The notes under the pieces: model-generated | The model's input: only the letters and a program-made list of their open reading frames with translations | What the model was told of the DNA's origin: nothing | Databases searched by the model: none | Made by a program: the position numbers and the translations under genes | Source: Amycolatopsis azurea DSM 43854 | GTDB taxonomy: Bacteria; Actinomycetota; Actinomycetes; Mycobacteriales; Pseudonocardiaceae | Assembly: GCF_001995215.1 (NCBI RefSeq) | Contig: NZ_MUXN01000004.1 | Location: 193 to 64,192 of the forward strand | DNA length: 64,000 bases | Direction of reading: 5' to 3' | Part shown: positions 62,939 through 64,000 of the stretch, piece by piece | Numbering within the stretch: the first letter of the stretch is position 1 | How the letters are laid out: the number at the start of each line of letters is the position of its first letter

Positions 62939-64000
62939 GTGACTATCGAGTTCCGTGGCGTGACCAAGCGGTATCCGGACGGGACGGTCGCGGTCGACGA
63001 CCTGAACCTCACCGTGGAGGACGGCACCATCACCGTCTTCGTCGGGCCGTCCGGCTGCGGCAAGACCACGTCGCTGCGGATGATCAACCGCATGGTCGAG
63101 CCGACTTCGGGCGCCGTGCTGCTCGATGGCAAGGACGTCAGCGACGGCGACCCGGCGCTGCTGCGCCGCGGCATCGGCTACGTCATCCAGCACGCCGGCC
63201 TCTTTCCACACAGGACAGTCCTGGACAACGTCGCCACCGTGCCGCTGCTGTCCGGCTGGGACAAGGGCGAGGCGCGCAAGCGCGCGGCCGAACTGCTCGA
63301 AACCGTCGGCCTGCCCGCGGAACTCGGCAAGCGGTACCCCGCGCAGCTTTCCGGTGGACAGCAGCAGCGCGTCGGCGTCGCCAGGGCGCTCGCGGCGGAT
63401 TCGCCGGTGCTGCTGATGGACGAGCCGTTCTCCGCCGTCGACCCGATCGTCCGCGAGGAGCTGCAGGACGAGCTGCTGCGTTTGCAGTCACAGCTGGGGA
63501 AGACGATCGTCTTCGTCACCCACGACATCGACGAGGCCGTGCGGCTCGGTGACAAGATCGCCGTGCTCCGCGTCGGTGGTGTGCTCGCGCAGTACGGCAC
63601 GCCGTCGGAGGTGCTGCGTCATCCCGTCGACGACTTCGTCGCTTCGTTCGTGGGCAAGGACCGCGGCTACCGCGGCCTCTCCTTCCTTTCGGCGGAAGGG
63701 ATCGTCGTCGAAGAGGTCAAGCGGGTCGAGGTCGGCAAGCCGGTACCCGGACCGTCCGACGACTGGCGGGTCGCGGTCAACGCCGAAGGACAGCCGCGCG
63801 GCTGGCTGCGTCCCGAGTCCACTGTGGATGGTGAGCTCGCGGAGACCGATCTCGTCGCGGGCGGATCGCTGTACGTCCAGGGATCGCCGATCCGCGGCGC
63901 GCTCGACGCGGCTCTGTCGTCGCCCGCGAGCCTCGGGGTCGTGGTCGACGCCGACCAGAAGGTCCTCGGGGTGGTCAGAGCCCAGCAGGTCCTCGAAGTG
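62939..64000 (+). CDS. Glycine betaine/choline-type ABC transporter ATP-binding protein, cut by window edge
   Basis: The first 354 codons of a ProV/OpuCA-like ATPase. Walker A GPSGCGKTT, Q-loop YVIQHAGLFPH, signature LSGGQQQR, Walker B VLLMDEPF and H-loop VTHD are intact. After the ATPase domain a CBS-like region begins (LGVVVDADQKVLGVVRA) and continues past the edge. GTG at 62939. It powers uptake of osmoprotectants such as betaine, which could feed the catabolic cluster at 19.6-26.9 kb. Confidence 0.9.
   Translation, partial: MTIEFRGVTKRYPDGTVAVDDLNLTVEDGTITVFVGPSGCGKTTSLRMINRMVEPTSGAVLLDGKDVSDGDPALLRRGIGYVIQHAGLFPHRTVLDNVATVPLLSGWDKGEARKRAAELLETVGLPAELGKRYPAQLSGGQQQRVGVARALAADSPVLLMDEPFSAVDPIVREELQDELLRLQSQLGKTIVFVTHDIDEAVRLGDKIAVLRVGGVLAQYGTPSEVLRHPVDDFVASFVGKDRGYRGLSFLSAEGIVVEEVKRVEVGKPVPGPSDDWRVAVNAEGQPRGWLRPESTVDGELAETDLVAGGSLYVQGSPIRGALDAALSSPASLGVVVDADQKVLGVVRAQQVLEV

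Overview
This is a high-GC actinobacterial chromosome segment, most likely from an Amycolatopsis-like member of the Pseudonocardiaceae. GTG and TTG starts are common. The gene order is largely collinear with the Mycobacterium tuberculosis block from about Rv3259 down to Rv3214: metallopeptidase, DUF3499, manB, tobH, manA, permease, ahcY, tmk, mtrA-mtrB-lpqB, comF, hpf, secA, Rv3235, WS/DGAT, rsgA, SRAP, sigR/sigH-rsrA, pdtaS and whiB1. The synteny and genus calls come from remembered gene orders, not from a search.

Layout. 1-5 kb: mannose and phosphosugar metabolism (manB, Trm112-like, TobH, manA) behind a divergent metallopeptidase. 5-19 kb: a small membrane protein, an AfsR-type regulator, a CDF metal transporter, an APC permease, a LAXTG surface protein, a large membrane protein with a degenerate hydrolase domain, ahcY, an HTH regulator, and a papain-like protease with a membrane-anchored partner. 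19-27 kb: tmk, then an inserted glycine-betaine catabolic regulon. It holds a translationally coupled minus-strand operon (dimethylglycine oxidase, sarcosine oxidase, Rieske betaine demethylase), an IclR regulator, and a divergent Rieske ferredoxin-reductase pair. Two related 36-nt palindromes sit at the -10 regions of both catabolic promoters. 27-37 kb: mtrA-mtrB-lpqB, a 0.9-kb repeat-rich gap, comFC, hpf and secA. 37-46 kb: an Rv3235-like protein, a HAD protein, an rRNA/tRNA methyltransferase, a WS/DGAT, a DUF6912-like protein, an epimerase and four tandem paralogous lipoproteins. 46-53 kb: rsgA, SRAP, hydrolase, YbaK, the sigR-rsrA thiol-stress switch, the 24-codon bL37 gene, pdtaS and whiB1. 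53-64 kb: a lipid kinase, small enzymes, cholesterol oxidase, an RmlC-like epimerase, malic enzyme, a BpsA-like aminopropyltransferase and the start of a betaine-type ABC importer gene.

Regulation visible in the DNA: two exact GGAAY-N18-GTT (sigma-R type) promoters, one before sigR and one about 480 nt before hpf; two CRP-type palindromes upstream of whiB1; and the paired IclR-type operators. A strongly structured, possibly transcribed element lies between pdtaS and whiB1.

The most unusual feature at the DNA level is a set of at least six interspersed, near-perfect palindrome families (17-27 bp arms) found only between genes, mostly at convergent 3' ends. They cluster at 31.1-31.8, 40.8-41.1, 56.4-56.5 and 61.1-61.4 kb. 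Several share a GTGAAGGCC-type outer stem. They may be terminators, a REP-like mobile family, or both.
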